A stretch of DNA of 64,000 nucleotides from Thalassobius sp002708925 (GCF_049803795.1 NZ_JBNAGJ010000002.1:186001-250000); one strand, 5' to 3'; positions 8,780-16,538 are shown, counted from the first letter of the stretch. Numbers and translations are program-made. Notes: generated by a model not told the origin, from the sequence alone.

Positions 8780-9654
8780 CAGCCCGTCCCCCGGTTCAAG
8801 GCCTGCCACAACCAAAGCAGCGCGGCCTGCGCGCTGTCATCCGAATGATGCGTGTGGAACTGCCAGCCCGTGGCGCGGCACAGCGCCCAAAGCTCGTCCT
8901 TGCGGGCGGCCAGACGCTGCAAATAGCGCCCGCGCAGATCGCCCGCCTTCAGGGTTTCATGCACAACCGTTCCGCCCATGCTTTGGAAAATCGTGCGGCC
9001 GGTGAACGGAAAAGCCTCCTCAGAGGGATCGAGGATCTGGAACAGCACCCCCCGCACACCGCGGTCGGCGGCCTTGGTCAGCGCGGCGCGCACGGGGGCC
9101 AGATCGCCCATGAAATCGGACATGAACACGGCACGGGCATGAGGGATCATCGCGCGGGCTTCGGGCTGGGCGTAATCCTCATCGGCGTCGATGCTAAAAA
9201 ACTCGGCCAGTCGCAGGATCTGATTGTTGCCCCGACGCGGAGGCAGGTTGGTGCCGGTCAAGCCAACCCGCTCGCCGCCCCGCACCAGCAAAATCGCCAG
9301 CGCCAGCGCCAGAAGGCGGGCGCGATCCGCCTTTTGCGGCAGATCCTGGCCCGACGCAAACCGCATCGAGGCCGCCTGATCCACCCATAACATCACGCTT
9401 TGGGCGATCTGCCATTCGCGTTCGCGTACGTATTGCGCATCCCCACGCGCCGAGCGCCGCCAGTCAATCATCCGCCGGCTGTCCCCTGGCTGCACGGGCC
9501 GGTATTGCCAGAAATCATCGCCCAGCCCGGATCGCCGCCGCCCGTGTTCGCCCAGCAGGACGGTGCCCGCCAGATGCTCGGCACGCGCCAGCAGCGGCGG
9601 CAGGCGCGCGGCCTGATCCTCGGCGCGCGCCCGGAGATGCGATGGCGTGCTCAC
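8779..9654 (-). CDS. DUF58 domain protein (MoxR partner)
   Basis: A 291-residue protein of the DUF58 family, usually the vWA-like partner of MoxR ATPases. The family signature DDFWQYRPVQPGDSRRMIDWRRSAR lies at about residues 46-70 and is followed by a vWA-like strand (SVMLWVDQAASMRF). The start is a GTG at 9654 that overlaps the moxR stop (GTGA); the stop overlaps the next start (TGATG). This tight coupling indicates translation as one operon with moxR and the two large membrane proteins. Family members often bind metal through a MIDAS-like site; here the DxAxS form is visible, not the full DxSxS. Confidence 0.9.
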   Translation of the reverse strand: MSTPSHLRARAEDQAARLPPLLARAEHLAGTVLLGEHGRRRSGLGDDFWQYRPVQPGDSRRMIDWRRSARGDAQYVREREWQIAQSVMLWVDQAASMRFASGQDLPQKADRARLLALALAILLVRGGERVGLTGTNLPPRRGNNQILRLAEFFSIDADEDYAQPEARAMIPHARAVFMSDFMGDLAPVRAALTKAADRGVRGVLFQILDPSEEAFPFTGRTIFQSMGGTVVHETLKAGDLRGRYLQRLAARKDELWALCRATGWQFHTHHSDDSAQAALLWLWQALNRGTG

Positions 9655-10670
9655 GCAGCGGCCTCCACCCGCGTGATCCGCGAGGCCGTCGTGTCGATCA
9701 GATCGGCCAGGCTGTCGCCCCGCGCCCGCGCGGCAAAGTTCAGCGCCATCCGGTGCGACAGGACGGGACGCGCCATAACGCGCACATCTTCGATCGAGGG
9801 GGCCAGCCGTCCTTGTAGCATCGCGCGCGCGCGCACCGTCAGCATCAGCGCCTGCGCCGCACGCGGCCCCGGCCCCCAGGCGACCGTCTGTTTCACGCGC
9901 TCATCGGCGCTGTCATCCTCGGGCCGGAAGGCGCGGACCAGATCCAGGATCGCCTCGACCACGCTGTCGCCCACCGGCATCCGGCGCAGCAGTTCCTGCG
10001 CCTCCAGCAATTGCGCGGCGCTGAATACTTCGTGTGCCTCATCCTCGGATACGCCGGTGGTGGCCAGCAGAATGTCCCGCTCGGTCTGGCGGTCCGGATA
10101 GCTGACCTCGATCTGCACCAAAAAGCGGTCCAGCTGCGCCTCGGGCAACGGATAGGTGCCCTCTTGTTCAATCGGGTTTTGCGTGGCCAACACATGGAAG
10201 GGCGTGCCCAGCACACGATCCTCGCCCGCAACGGTGATGTGTTTTTCCTGCATCGCCTGAAGCAGCGCCGATTGCGTTCGCGGGCTGGCGCGGTTGATCT
10301 CGTCGGCCATCAGAAGCTGGCAGAACACCGGCCCCGGCACGAATCGGAACGCGCGCTTGCCGTCTGCGTCCGTCTCCAGCACCTCAGAGCCCAGGATATC
10401 CGCCGGCATCAGATCGGGCGTGAACTGAATGCGGTTGCCATGCAGGCCCATCACCGTGCTCAGCGTGTCCACCAGCCGCGTTTTGCCCAGCCCCGGCAGG
10501 CCGATCAGCAACCCGTGCCCCCCGCACAGCAGCGCCGATAGCGTCAGATCGACCACCTGCTCCTGCCCGATGAACCGCCGCGTGATCGAGCCCTTTGCCT
10601 CGGCCAGCTTTTCCTCGACGCTTTCGATCCGGGCCAGCAGATCCTTGTGATCGGTCAACTGATCAGCCAT
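9651..10670 (-). CDS. MoxR family AAA+ ATPase
   Basis: A 339-residue AAA+ ATPase of the MoxR class, thought to act as a chaperone that matures or inserts cofactors in protein complexes. Walker A is GLPGLGKT (residues 57-64), Walker B is LLMADEINRASPRTQSALL, and sensor 1 lies in HVLATQNPIEQEGTYPLPEAQLDRF, all classical MoxR motifs. ATG 10670 was preferred over an in-frame start six codons upstream because it gives the usual MADQ-type N-terminus. First gene of the leftward four-gene operon, divergent from the DUF1285 gene across only 57 bases. Confidence 0.93.
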   Translation of the reverse strand: MADQLTDHKDLLARIESVEEKLAEAKGSITRRFIGQEQVVDLTLSALLCGGHGLLIGLPGLGKTRLVDTLSTVMGLHGNRIQFTPDLMPADILGSEVLETDADGKRAFRFVPGPVFCQLLMADEINRASPRTQSALLQAMQEKHITVAGEDRVLGTPFHVLATQNPIEQEGTYPLPEAQLDRFLVQIEVSYPDRQTERDILLATTGVSEDEAHEVFSAAQLLEAQELLRRMPVGDSVVEAILDLVRAFRPEDDSADERVKQTVAWGPGPRAAQALMLTVRARAMLQGRLAPSIEDVRVMARPVLSHRMALNFAARARGDSLADLIDTTASRITRVEAAA

Positions 10671-10727
10671 GGCAAAACTCCTGCGCAAACTATATCCTCA
10701 ACTCAGAGTGTATCGTGCTGACGGGAA

Positions 10728-11330
10728 ATGGCAAAAACAATGAGCGAACAAATGATCGTGAAACCATCGGCAAATAGTCTTGTTGCCTCGGCCAAAGCCG
10801 CCACCAAAGGCAAAGGCCTGCCCCCCGTCCACCTGTGGAACCCGCCCTTTTGCGGCGATCTGGACATTCGCATCGCCCGCGATGGCACCTGGTTTTATCT
10901 GGGCACCCCCTTTGGGCGGCCCGAACTGGTGCGGCTGTTTTCCACCATCCTGCGCAAGGACGATGATAAATATTTCCTGGTCACCCCGGTCGAAAAAGTC
11001 GGCATCACGGTCGAGGACGCGCCCTTCGTCGCCGTCGATTTCGACGTCACGGGCACTGGCGCGGACCAGACCCTGACCTTTCACACCAATGTGGGCGATC
11101 ACACCACCGCCGGCCCCGATGCCCCGATCCGCGTCACCCGCGACCCCGACACGGGCGAGCCCTCGCCCTACGTCCTTGTCCGCGCCAATCTCGAAGCGCT
11201 GATTGATCGCAAAAGCTTCTACCGCCTTGTCGATCTGGGGGCCCACCACCCCGTCGATGGGACCGACTGGTTCGGCCTCTGGTCGGGCGGTCAGTTCTTC
11301 CCCATCATTCCCTCCGCTGAGCTTACCTGA
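10728..11330 (+). CDS. DUF1285 domain protein
   Basis: A 200-residue cytoplasmic protein with the DUF1285 pattern: PPVHLWNPPFCGDLDIRIARDGTWFYLGTPFGRPELVRLFSTIL near the N-terminus, YFLVTPVEKVGI in the middle, and a C-terminal domain ending WFGLWSGGQFFPI. Family structures show two small beta-barrel domains; the function is unknown. ATG 10728 or ATG 10740 (MSEQM) could be the start. In many Rhodobacterales it sits divergently beside moxR as here, which suggests a link with that operon. A G-quadruplex hairpin begins six bases after the stop codon. Confidence 0.85.
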   Translation: MAKTMSEQMIVKPSANSLVASAKAATKGKGLPPVHLWNPPFCGDLDIRIARDGTWFYLGTPFGRPELVRLFSTILRKDDDKYFLVTPVEKVGITVEDAPFVAVDFDVTGTGADQTLTFHTNVGDHTTAGPDAPIRVTRDPDTGEPSPYVLVRANLEALIDRKSFYRLVDLGAHHPVDGTDWFGLWSGGQFFPIIPSAELT

Positions 11331-11336
11331 CCGCCC

Positions 11337-11391
11337 ATCGCCCCCCGAGGGCAGCAGGGAGGGTGGGTGGGCGCTGCCCGAGGGGGGCGAT
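11337..11391 (+). other. Hairpin with a G-quadruplex motif as its loop (copy 1)
   Basis: Left arm 11337-11355 and right arm 11373-11391 pair over 10 bp (ATCGCCCCCC), a tandem G.A mismatch and 7 bp (GGGCAGC). The loop holds GGGAGGGTGGGTGGG at 11357-11371: four G-triplets with one-base linkers, the most stable kind of parallel quadruplex motif. The right arm can instead pair with CCCCC at 11391-11395 as a short GGGGG-CGAT-CCCCC type hairpin just before the next start codon. No T-tract follows, so it is not an ordinary terminator. The same design recurs at 28918-28965. Confidence 0.8.
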
Positions 11392-11406
11392 CCCCCACAT
11401 CCACAC

Positions 11407-12177
11407 ATGCCAAACTTCGCCGCAAATCTGACCCTTCTGTTCACCGAGCTCCCCCTGCTCGATCGCTTCGACGCGGCCCGCCGCGCGGGCTTCGACACGG
11501 TCGAGCTGCTGATCCCCTATGACGCCCCCGCCGCCGATCTGGCCAAGGCCCTGACAGACGCACATCTGCGCCTCGTCCTCATCAACACCCCCGCCCCCGA
11601 CTGGTCCGCCGGAGAGAGGGGGCTGGCCGCCCTCCCCTCTCGCCGCTCCGATTTTCGGGCGTCTTTCGAAACCGCCCTCGACTATGCCGCGCATCTAAAC
11701 CCCGATCACATCCACATCATGGCAGGCCTCGCCCAGGGCCCCGAGCCCCACGCAACCTATCTGCAAAATCTCCGCTGGGCCGTGCAGCGCGCGCCCGGAC
11801 AGTCCCTGCTGATCGAACCGATCAACCCTCAGGACATGCCCGGCTATTTCCTCAATAACTTTGATCAGGCCGCCGCGATTCTGGACCACCTCAATGCCCC
11901 CAACCTAGCCCTGCAATTCGACGCCTACCACGCCCATAAAATCACCACGGACATGCCCAACGTCTGGGCAAAACACGGCCACCGCGCACGGCACATCCAG
12001 ATTGCCAGCGCCGAAGGGCGGCACGAACCGGGCACTGGCGCGCTCGATTATCCAGAATTCTTCGCGCTGCTGGACGCGCAGGGCTATGTGGGCCACGTCA
12101 GCGGCGAATACTTCCCCGCGGGGCGCACCACGGACGGGCTGCACTGGATAAAACCACCCCGGCATGAAACCTGCTGA
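11407..12177 (+). CDS. Hydroxypyruvate isomerase family protein (Hyi/OtnI-like)
   Basis: A 256-residue TIM-barrel sugar isomerase of the xylose-isomerase-like superfamily, closest in pattern to hydroxypyruvate isomerase / 2-oxo-tetronate isomerase. Features: MPNFAANLTLLFTELPLLDRFDAARRAGFDTVELL at the start, SLLIEPINPQDMPGYF (metal-binding Glu at about residue 140), LQFDAYHAH (Asp and His ligands), HIQIASAEGRHEPGTGALDY and a C-terminal GEYFPAG. ATG 11407 is chosen from homology; no Shine-Dalgarno precedes it, and the region before is taken by the quadruplex hairpin. It interconverts hydroxypyruvate and tartronate semialdehyde or a similar 2-oxo acid. Its last codons overlap an operator-like dyad. 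Confidence 0.85.
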   Translation: MPNFAANLTLLFTELPLLDRFDAARRAGFDTVELLIPYDAPAADLAKALTDAHLRLVLINTPAPDWSAGERGLAALPSRRSDFRASFETALDYAAHLNPDHIHIMAGLAQGPEPHATYLQNLRWAVQRAPGQSLLIEPINPQDMPGYFLNNFDQAAAILDHLNAPNLALQFDAYHAHKITTDMPNVWAKHGHRARHIQIASAEGRHEPGTGALDYPEFFALLDAQGYVGHVSGEYFPAGRTTDGLHWIKPPRHETC

Positions 12178-12195
12178 CAGGATGCTGTCAGCAGG
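12170..12195 (+). promoter_or_regulatory. Probable YafY-type operator dyad
   Basis: A perfect inverted repeat, CCTGCTGACAG, four bases GATG, CTGTCAGCAGG, lies 44 bases before the VOC start and includes the stop codon of the preceding gene. The regulator gene two ORFs on (12623-13339) is a YafY-family HTH-WYL protein; such regulators commonly sit beside VOC genes and have CTGACAG-type dyads. The assignment of regulator to site is inference from position. The dyad could also act as an RNA hairpin, but no T-run follows. Confidence 0.6.
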
Positions 12196-12238
12196 GCTGT
12201 GTCATACCCTCTGCATCAACAACCTGATGGAGACCACA

Positions 12239-12619
12239 ATGACATTCGCCCCCACCAATGCCGTCGTCTGGACGGAAATCCGCGTCCGCGACCTGCACAA
12301 AGCCACGGCCTTCTATGCTCAGCTGCTGCAAAACGAGATGACCATCACCACCGACATGGGGCCTCAGCCGATGGCCGTGTTCAGCTATGCGGGCGATCCG
12401 GGCATCTCGGGCCATCTGATCGAGGGCACCCCCGCCCCCGCCGGCACCGGCAATATCGTCCACCTGCATGTGCCCGACACGCTTGAGGCCACCCGCGCCC
12501 GTCTGATCGCCGCCGGAGGCACCGTCCAAAGCCCCGATATTGAAATCCCGCCGGGTTCGTATTTCTATGCTGCCGATCCCGACGGCAACACCATCGGGCT
12601 GTTCCAGTATAAGGACTAA
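12239..12619 (+). CDS. VOC family protein (glyoxalase/bleomycin-resistance fold)
   Basis: A 126-residue protein with the two beta-alpha-beta-beta-beta modules of the VOC superfamily: NAVVWTEIRVRDLHKATAFYAQLL starts module one and GNIVHLHVPDTLEATRARLIAAGG starts module two, ending in PDGNTIGLFQY with the Glu position of the metal site replaced. Substrate unknown. ATG 12239 was chosen because the conserved MTFAP-N start follows it and the upstream sequence carries the operator dyad. Only three bases separate it from the YafY-type regulator gene, so the two form an operon that is probably autoregulated. Confidence 0.85.
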   Translation: MTFAPTNAVVWTEIRVRDLHKATAFYAQLLQNEMTITTDMGPQPMAVFSYAGDPGISGHLIEGTPAPAGTGNIVHLHVPDTLEATRARLIAAGGTVQSPDIEIPPGSYFYAADPDGNTIGLFQYKD

Positions 12620-12622
12620 GCC

Positions 12623-13339
12623 ATGCGCCGCGCCGACCGCCTGTTCCAGATTGTTCAATATCTCAGGGGCGGTCGGCTGCTGACGGCTGCGCAGCTGGCA
12701 GACCGACTGGAGGTGACGCCGCGCACGATTTATCGCGATATCGCCGATCTGATCGGCTCGGGCGTGCCGATCGAGGGCGAGGCCGGTGTCGGCTATCTGA
12801 TGCGCGAGGGCTATGACCTGCCGCCGCTGATGTTCACGCAGGATGAAATTGTCGCGCTTGTGGCCGGGGCGCGGATGGTCCGGGCCTGGGGCGGGGCCAA
12901 CATGGCCGCCGCCGCCGAAGAGGCCCTGGTCAAGATCAACGCCGTGCTGCCCGACACCGCCCGCACCCGCGCCAACGAGGTGCATGTCCACGCTTTCGAC
13001 ATGTCCCGCATGAGCGAGCTGGAACGCGCACGGCTGGATCAGATCGAACGGGCCACCAATACTCAGACCAGCCTGGACCTGACCTATCTGGACCTGTCAG
13101 AACAGCATAGCACCCGCCGCGTCCGCCCATTGGGCGCGTGGTATTGGGGTACGGTCTGGACCCTGACCGGATGGTGCGAGCTGCGGCAGGATTTCCGCTC
13201 GTTCCGGCTGGACCGGATCACCGACCTTAGCGAGGGGCCGCGCTTCAAACCGCAACGCGGCCAGACCTTGCGGGATTTCTATGCCTCGCGCCAACGCGAA
13301 GGGCGGCTTCGCCCCGATGGCAGGCTGGCTAGTCCTTGA
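12623..13339 (+). CDS. YafY family transcriptional regulator (HTH_11 + WYL)
   Basis: A 238-residue regulator. The N-terminal winged helix (residues 1-60: RADRLFQIVQYLRGG ... TAAQLADRLEVTPRTIYRDI) is the HTH_11 domain. The C-terminal half is a WYL domain, with RRVRPLGAWYWGTVWTLTGWC and FRSFRLDRI visible. The effector is not known. It follows the VOC gene directly and its likely target is the dyad at 12170-12195. The last 11 bases overlap the end of the convergent tesB gene. Members of this family are often annotated loosely as DeoR-like. Confidence 0.9.
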   Translation: MRRADRLFQIVQYLRGGRLLTAAQLADRLEVTPRTIYRDIADLIGSGVPIEGEAGVGYLMREGYDLPPLMFTQDEIVALVAGARMVRAWGGANMAAAAEEALVKINAVLPDTARTRANEVHVHAFDMSRMSELERARLDQIERATNTQTSLDLTYLDLSEQHSTRRVRPLGAWYWGTVWTLTGWCELRQDFRSFRLDRITDLSEGPRFKPQRGQTLRDFYASRQREGRLRPDGRLASP

Positions 13340-14225
13340 ACTCGATATTGCGCACCAGCCCCTCTTGTGCCGTCGAGGCCACCAGCCGCCCATCCTGCGT
13401 GAAAATCTGACCGCGGTTAAACCCGCGCGCCCCGCCCGACCACGGGCTGTCCATCACATAGAGCAGCCATTCATCCATGCGGAAATCATCATGGAACCAG
13501 ACCGCGTGATCCAGGCTGGCGAATTGCATCTCAGGATCAGTGAAAGTCTTGCCAAACGGCAACATGCAGGTCGTCAGCAGCCCATAGTCCGAGGTATAGG
13601 CCAGCGCCGCCCGGTGCATCGCCCGATCGTCGCCAAACCCGCCGCGCAGACGCATCCACATAGCGTGGCTGGGGGGCATTTCTTCGCGGGTATAGGGGGG
13701 GCGCAGACCGACGGGGCGCATCTCGATCGGACGCGGCGAGCGCAGCCATTTCAGGAAATCCACGGGCAGCTCATCGGCCATTTCCTCGCCCACTTCGGAA
13801 TCGGCCTTCAGGCCATCGGGGGCCGGCACGTCGGGCATGTCGTATTGGTGATGATAGCCCGGCTCGGTCCCATGGAAACTGGCCGCCAGGTTCAGGATCG
13901 GCTTGCCCGCCTGCACCGCGATCACCCGGCGCGTGGCAAAGCTGCGGCCATCGCGGTCCCGTTCGACCTGATACAAAACCGGCTGGGTCGCATCGCCCGG
14001 ACGCATGAAATAAGCGTGCAGGGAATGCACGGGGCGTTCCTCCCCAACAGTGCGGATCGCCGACATCAACGCCTGCCCGATCACCTGCCCGCCAAAGGAC
14101 CGCCCCCGCCCCTGAGGCGTTGCGATCCCGCGAAAATAGTTCTGTTCGACCTGCTCGACATCCAGAACATCGTCCAGCCATTGGCCCGGTTGGCGGTCTT
14201 GCTTGTTGTTCATCTGGCTACCCAT
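13329..14225 (-). CDS. tesB: Acyl-CoA thioesterase II
   Basis: A 298-residue double hot-dog thioesterase that hydrolyses acyl-CoA to free acid and CoA. The TesB pattern is clear: YFRGIATPQGRGRSFGGQVIGQAL near the N-terminus, SLHAYFMRPGD, VLYQVERDRDGRSFATRRV, and in the second hot-dog the catalytic region FASLDHAVWFHDDFRMDEWLLY, with the Asp of LDHAVWFH. The second-domain stretch GGARGFNRGQIFTQDGRLVASTAQEGL is typical. The start at ATG 14225 has a TAGGAT-like Shine-Dalgarno; ATG 14213 is an alternative. Convergent with and overlapping the regulator gene. Confidence 0.95.
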   Translation of the reverse strand: MGSQMNNKQDRQPGQWLDDVLDVEQVEQNYFRGIATPQGRGRSFGGQVIGQALMSAIRTVGEERPVHSLHAYFMRPGDATQPVLYQVERDRDGRSFATRRVIAVQAGKPILNLAASFHGTEPGYHHQYDMPDVPAPDGLKADSEVGEEMADELPVDFLKWLRSPRPIEMRPVGLRPPYTREEMPPSHAMWMRLRGGFGDDRAMHRAALAYTSDYGLLTTCMLPFGKTFTDPEMQFASLDHAVWFHDDFRMDEWLLYVMDSPWSGGARGFNRGQIFTQDGRLVASTAQEGLVRNIEFKD

Positions 14226-14301
14226 TTTATCCTACAGCCCCTTAAACAGGGGCAATTCGCCCCCAAGTGCAAGGGCTTTCGCGGCGTCGCAGCATGGCGT
14301 T

Positions 14302-15210
14302 TCAGTGCCCAACCACCTGGGCATCGGCGCATTCGCTGCCGGGGGCCTCAAGCTCCAGCACAGAGTGGCTGACGTCAAACTGGCGGCGCAGCAGGTCCTT
14401 GACCGCGCGTTTCACCGGCTCTGCCGATACCGAGCCATCCAGCACCACATGCGCCTCCAGCGCGGTTTCATGTTCCTGCATGTGCCACAGGTGAACATGG
14501 TGAATATCCGCCACCCCCGGCACAGAGCGCAGCGCGCTGAGAACCGCGTTCAGATCCGTGCCCTCGGGCGCGCCCAGCATCAGAACACGGATCACCGGCA
14601 GCCCCCCCAGCCACGAATGCCACAGAATATAGCCGGCAATCAGCAGCGTCACGATCGGATCCACCAGACGCCAGTCATAGAGCAGGATCAGCGTACCCCC
14701 CACAATGACCGCAACCGATCCCAGCGCGTCCGCCACATTGTGCAAAAACGCGGCCCGCATATTGGCGCTGTCCCGGCTGAGCCGCATGATCAGCAAAGCG
14801 GTCACCGTGTCGATCACCAGCGCCAGCCCCGCGACGACAACGACAATCCAGCCTTCAACCTGCTGCGGGTTGAACAGCCGCTCGATTCCTTCGGCGGCCA
14901 GATAGATCGCGACCACGATCAGCGTGGTATAGTTGACCAGCGCGGCCACCACCTCGGCTCGGCCATAACCGAAGGTCATCCGCGCATCGGCCGGGCGTTT
15001 GCCGATCCGGCGCGCGGCAAAGGCAATCACCAAAGACAGCGCATCCGACAGATTGTGGATGGCATCCGCGATCAGCGCCAAAGACCCCGAGACAACCCCG
15101 GCCACGATCTGCGCCACCGTCAGCAGGATATTGACCACAACCGCCCAGACCACACGCTTGTCTCCGCTGTCCAGATCGGCGTGGTGGTGATGACTGTGAT
15201 CATGCGGCAT
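14302..15210 (-). CDS. Cation diffusion facilitator (CzcD-like heavy-metal exporter)
   Basis: A 302-residue CDF transporter that exports divalent cations such as zinc against proton uptake. The His-rich N-terminus (HDHSHHHH) is a metal-capture tail. Six membrane helices follow, with the transport-site residues in HNLSDA (H52, D56) and HNVADA (H157, D161), the HD-HD arrangement of zinc-type members. The C-terminal cytoplasmic domain includes VADIHHVHLWHMQEHE, a second metal site. It starts nine bases after the ABC ATPase stop on the same strand, so the two may be co-transcribed. Confidence 0.93.
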   Translation of the reverse strand: MPHDHSHHHHADLDSGDKRVVWAVVVNILLTVAQIVAGVVSGSLALIADAIHNLSDALSLVIAFAARRIGKRPADARMTFGYGRAEVVAALVNYTTLIVVAIYLAAEGIERLFNPQQVEGWIVVVVAGLALVIDTVTALLIMRLSRDSANMRAAFLHNVADALGSVAVIVGGTLILLYDWRLVDPIVTLLIAGYILWHSWLGGLPVIRVLMLGAPEGTDLNAVLSALRSVPGVADIHHVHLWHMQEHETALEAHVVLDGSVSAEPVKRAVKDLLRRQFDVSHSVLELEAPGSECADAQVVGH

Positions 15211-15219
15211 GGCGGGCCT

Positions 15220-16149
15220 CTAACGGTTACGGGTCAGTTGCAGGAAAACATCTTCCAGATCGGCCTCTTCGGTTTTGACGTCCCGAATGCGGATACCGGC
15301 GGCGCGCACCGATTCCAGCACATGTTCCGCGCTGGTCTGGTTTGCGTGATAGCTCAGCGCGATGGTCCCGTCCGCGCGGGTGCTGACCTCGATCCCCTCG
15401 GCCCGAGGCAGCGCGGCGGGCGTGTCCTCGGGCAGAACAACCATTGTCTTGGCGTCGATACTGCCCAGCAGATTGGCCGTGCTGTCGCGCGCTACCAATT
15501 CGCCTTGGTTAATGATGGCGATCTGGTCGCACATCTCTTCGGCTTCTTCCAGATAGTGCGTGGTCAGGATGATGGTCATGCCCTGCTGATTCAGCATCCG
15601 CACGTTTTCCCACAGCATTTGGCGCAGCTCGATGTCCACGCCCGCGGTGGGTTCATCCAGCACCAGAATATGCGGGTGATGGACCAGAGCCTTACCCAGC
15701 AGAAGGCGCCGCCGCATCCCGCCCGACAGGGTGCGGGCGTAGGCCTCGGCCTTGTCCTCCAGCCCGACCAGACGCAGGATTTCATCGCTGCGGCGCTGAG
15801 ATTTGGGCACACCATACAGGCCCGCCTGCACCTCCAGCGCGCCGCGCGGGGTAAAGAACGGATCCAGGTTCAGCTCTTGTGGCATCACCCCGATCGAGGC
15901 GCGGCTCTGGCGCGGGTTCACGTCCTGATCAAAGCCCCAGATTTTGACAGAGCCCGCAGATTTCACCACCAGCCCCGCCAGGATGTTGATCATGGTGGAT
16001 TTGCCGGCCCCATTGGGCCCCAAAAGCCCGAAAACCGACCCGCGCGGGATGTCCAGATCGACGCCTTTCAGCGCCTCTTTGCGCGGCTGGCCCTTGGCGC
16101 CGCCGTAAACCTTGCGCAAACCCCGGATTTCAATTGCGTTGCCGCTCAT
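15220..16149 (-). CDS. ABC transporter ATP-binding protein (ABC-2 type, YadG-like)
   Basis: A 309-residue ATPase with Walker A GPNGAGKST (residues 44-52), signature LSGGM (141-145), Walker B ILVLDEPTAG (161-170) and the H-loop His of TTHYLEEAEEM (H198). The C-terminal 80 residues hold a regulatory domain ending EADLEDVFLQLT, typical of ABC-2 exporters such as YadG. The frame is open further upstream, but ATG 16149 (MSGNAIEIRGL) is the homologous start. Its permease partner (YadH-like) is not adjacent; the downstream gene is a CDF exporter instead. It therefore must pair with a permease coded elsewhere or outside the window. Confidence 0.9.
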   Translation of the reverse strand: MSGNAIEIRGLRKVYGGAKGQPRKEALKGVDLDIPRGSVFGLLGPNGAGKSTMINILAGLVVKSAGSVKIWGFDQDVNPRQSRASIGVMPQELNLDPFFTPRGALEVQAGLYGVPKSQRRSDEILRLVGLEDKAEAYARTLSGGMRRRLLLGKALVHHPHILVLDEPTAGVDIELRQMLWENVRMLNQQGMTIILTTHYLEEAEEMCDQIAIINQGELVARDSTANLLGSIDAKTMVVLPEDTPAALPRAEGIEVSTRADGTIALSYHANQTSAEHVLESVRAAGIRIRDVKTEEADLEDVFLQLTRNR

Positions 16150-16224
16150 GGTGCTCTTGCCCCTGCTCGTCCTATCGCTCATAACTGGACCTAGTTGTTT
16201 TGCAGCCAAAAGGAAACAGCCCCA

Positions 16225-16401
16225 ATGACGACGCAAGCGCCCGAAACCAAGATTGTCGAGAAAACCAAGATCGCCTGTGACGGCGGCGAAGGTGCCCTGG
16301 GCCATCCTCGCGTCTGGCTGACCATCCCTGCCGAGACCGGCTATGTCGAATGCCCCTATTGCGATGCCAAATACGTGCTGAAAGGCGCGGACGCCGCCTG
16401 A
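16225..16401 (+). CDS. Small zinc-finger protein (zf-CHCC, NDUFS6-like)
   Basis: A 58-residue protein with one zf-CHCC module: IACDGGEGALGHPRVWLTIP ... GYVECPYCDAKYVL, giving ligands C, H, C, C in the order seen in the accessory complex I subunit NDUFS6 (13 kDa-A). Alphaproteobacteria carry this short form as a stand-alone gene, sometimes linked with respiratory complex I. The start is ATG 16225 after AGGAAACAG; a longer frame begins upstream but has no homologous sequence. It is divergent from the ABC ATPase and lies 137 bases before polA. Confidence 0.88.
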   Translation: MTTQAPETKIVEKTKIACDGGEGALGHPRVWLTIPAETGYVECPYCDAKYVLKGADAA

Positions 16402-16432
16402 ACGCCGGGGCTGCGCAGGGCCGCGCGGTCGG

Positions 16433-16460
16433 GATTTGAGTATTTTCATCAAGAAGAAAC
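16433..16460 (+). repeat. TTTGAGTATTT...AAGAAGAAA element, copy 1
   Basis: The core reads TTTGAGTATTTT, CATC, AAGAAGAAAC and starts 31 bases after the stop codon of the zinc-finger gene, on the same strand. Four further copies are at 19371, 19523 (minus), 38425 (minus) and 45822. It does not form a hairpin itself. Function unknown. Confidence 0.7.
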
Positions 16461-16538
16461 ACAAGGGCGTGCCCGGCGGGCTGGTCGCGCCCCGATTTGC
16501 GTGGCAAAAAGAGCGGGCAGCGCAGGAAGGGAGCCGTC

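Noticed and set aside
14203..16194. A 663-codon plus-strand frame across the CDF exporter and ABC ATPase genes
   Set aside because: It runs antisense to two clearly conserved genes and its product is low-complexity (His/Gln/Arg-rich), as expected from complementing GC-rich codons.
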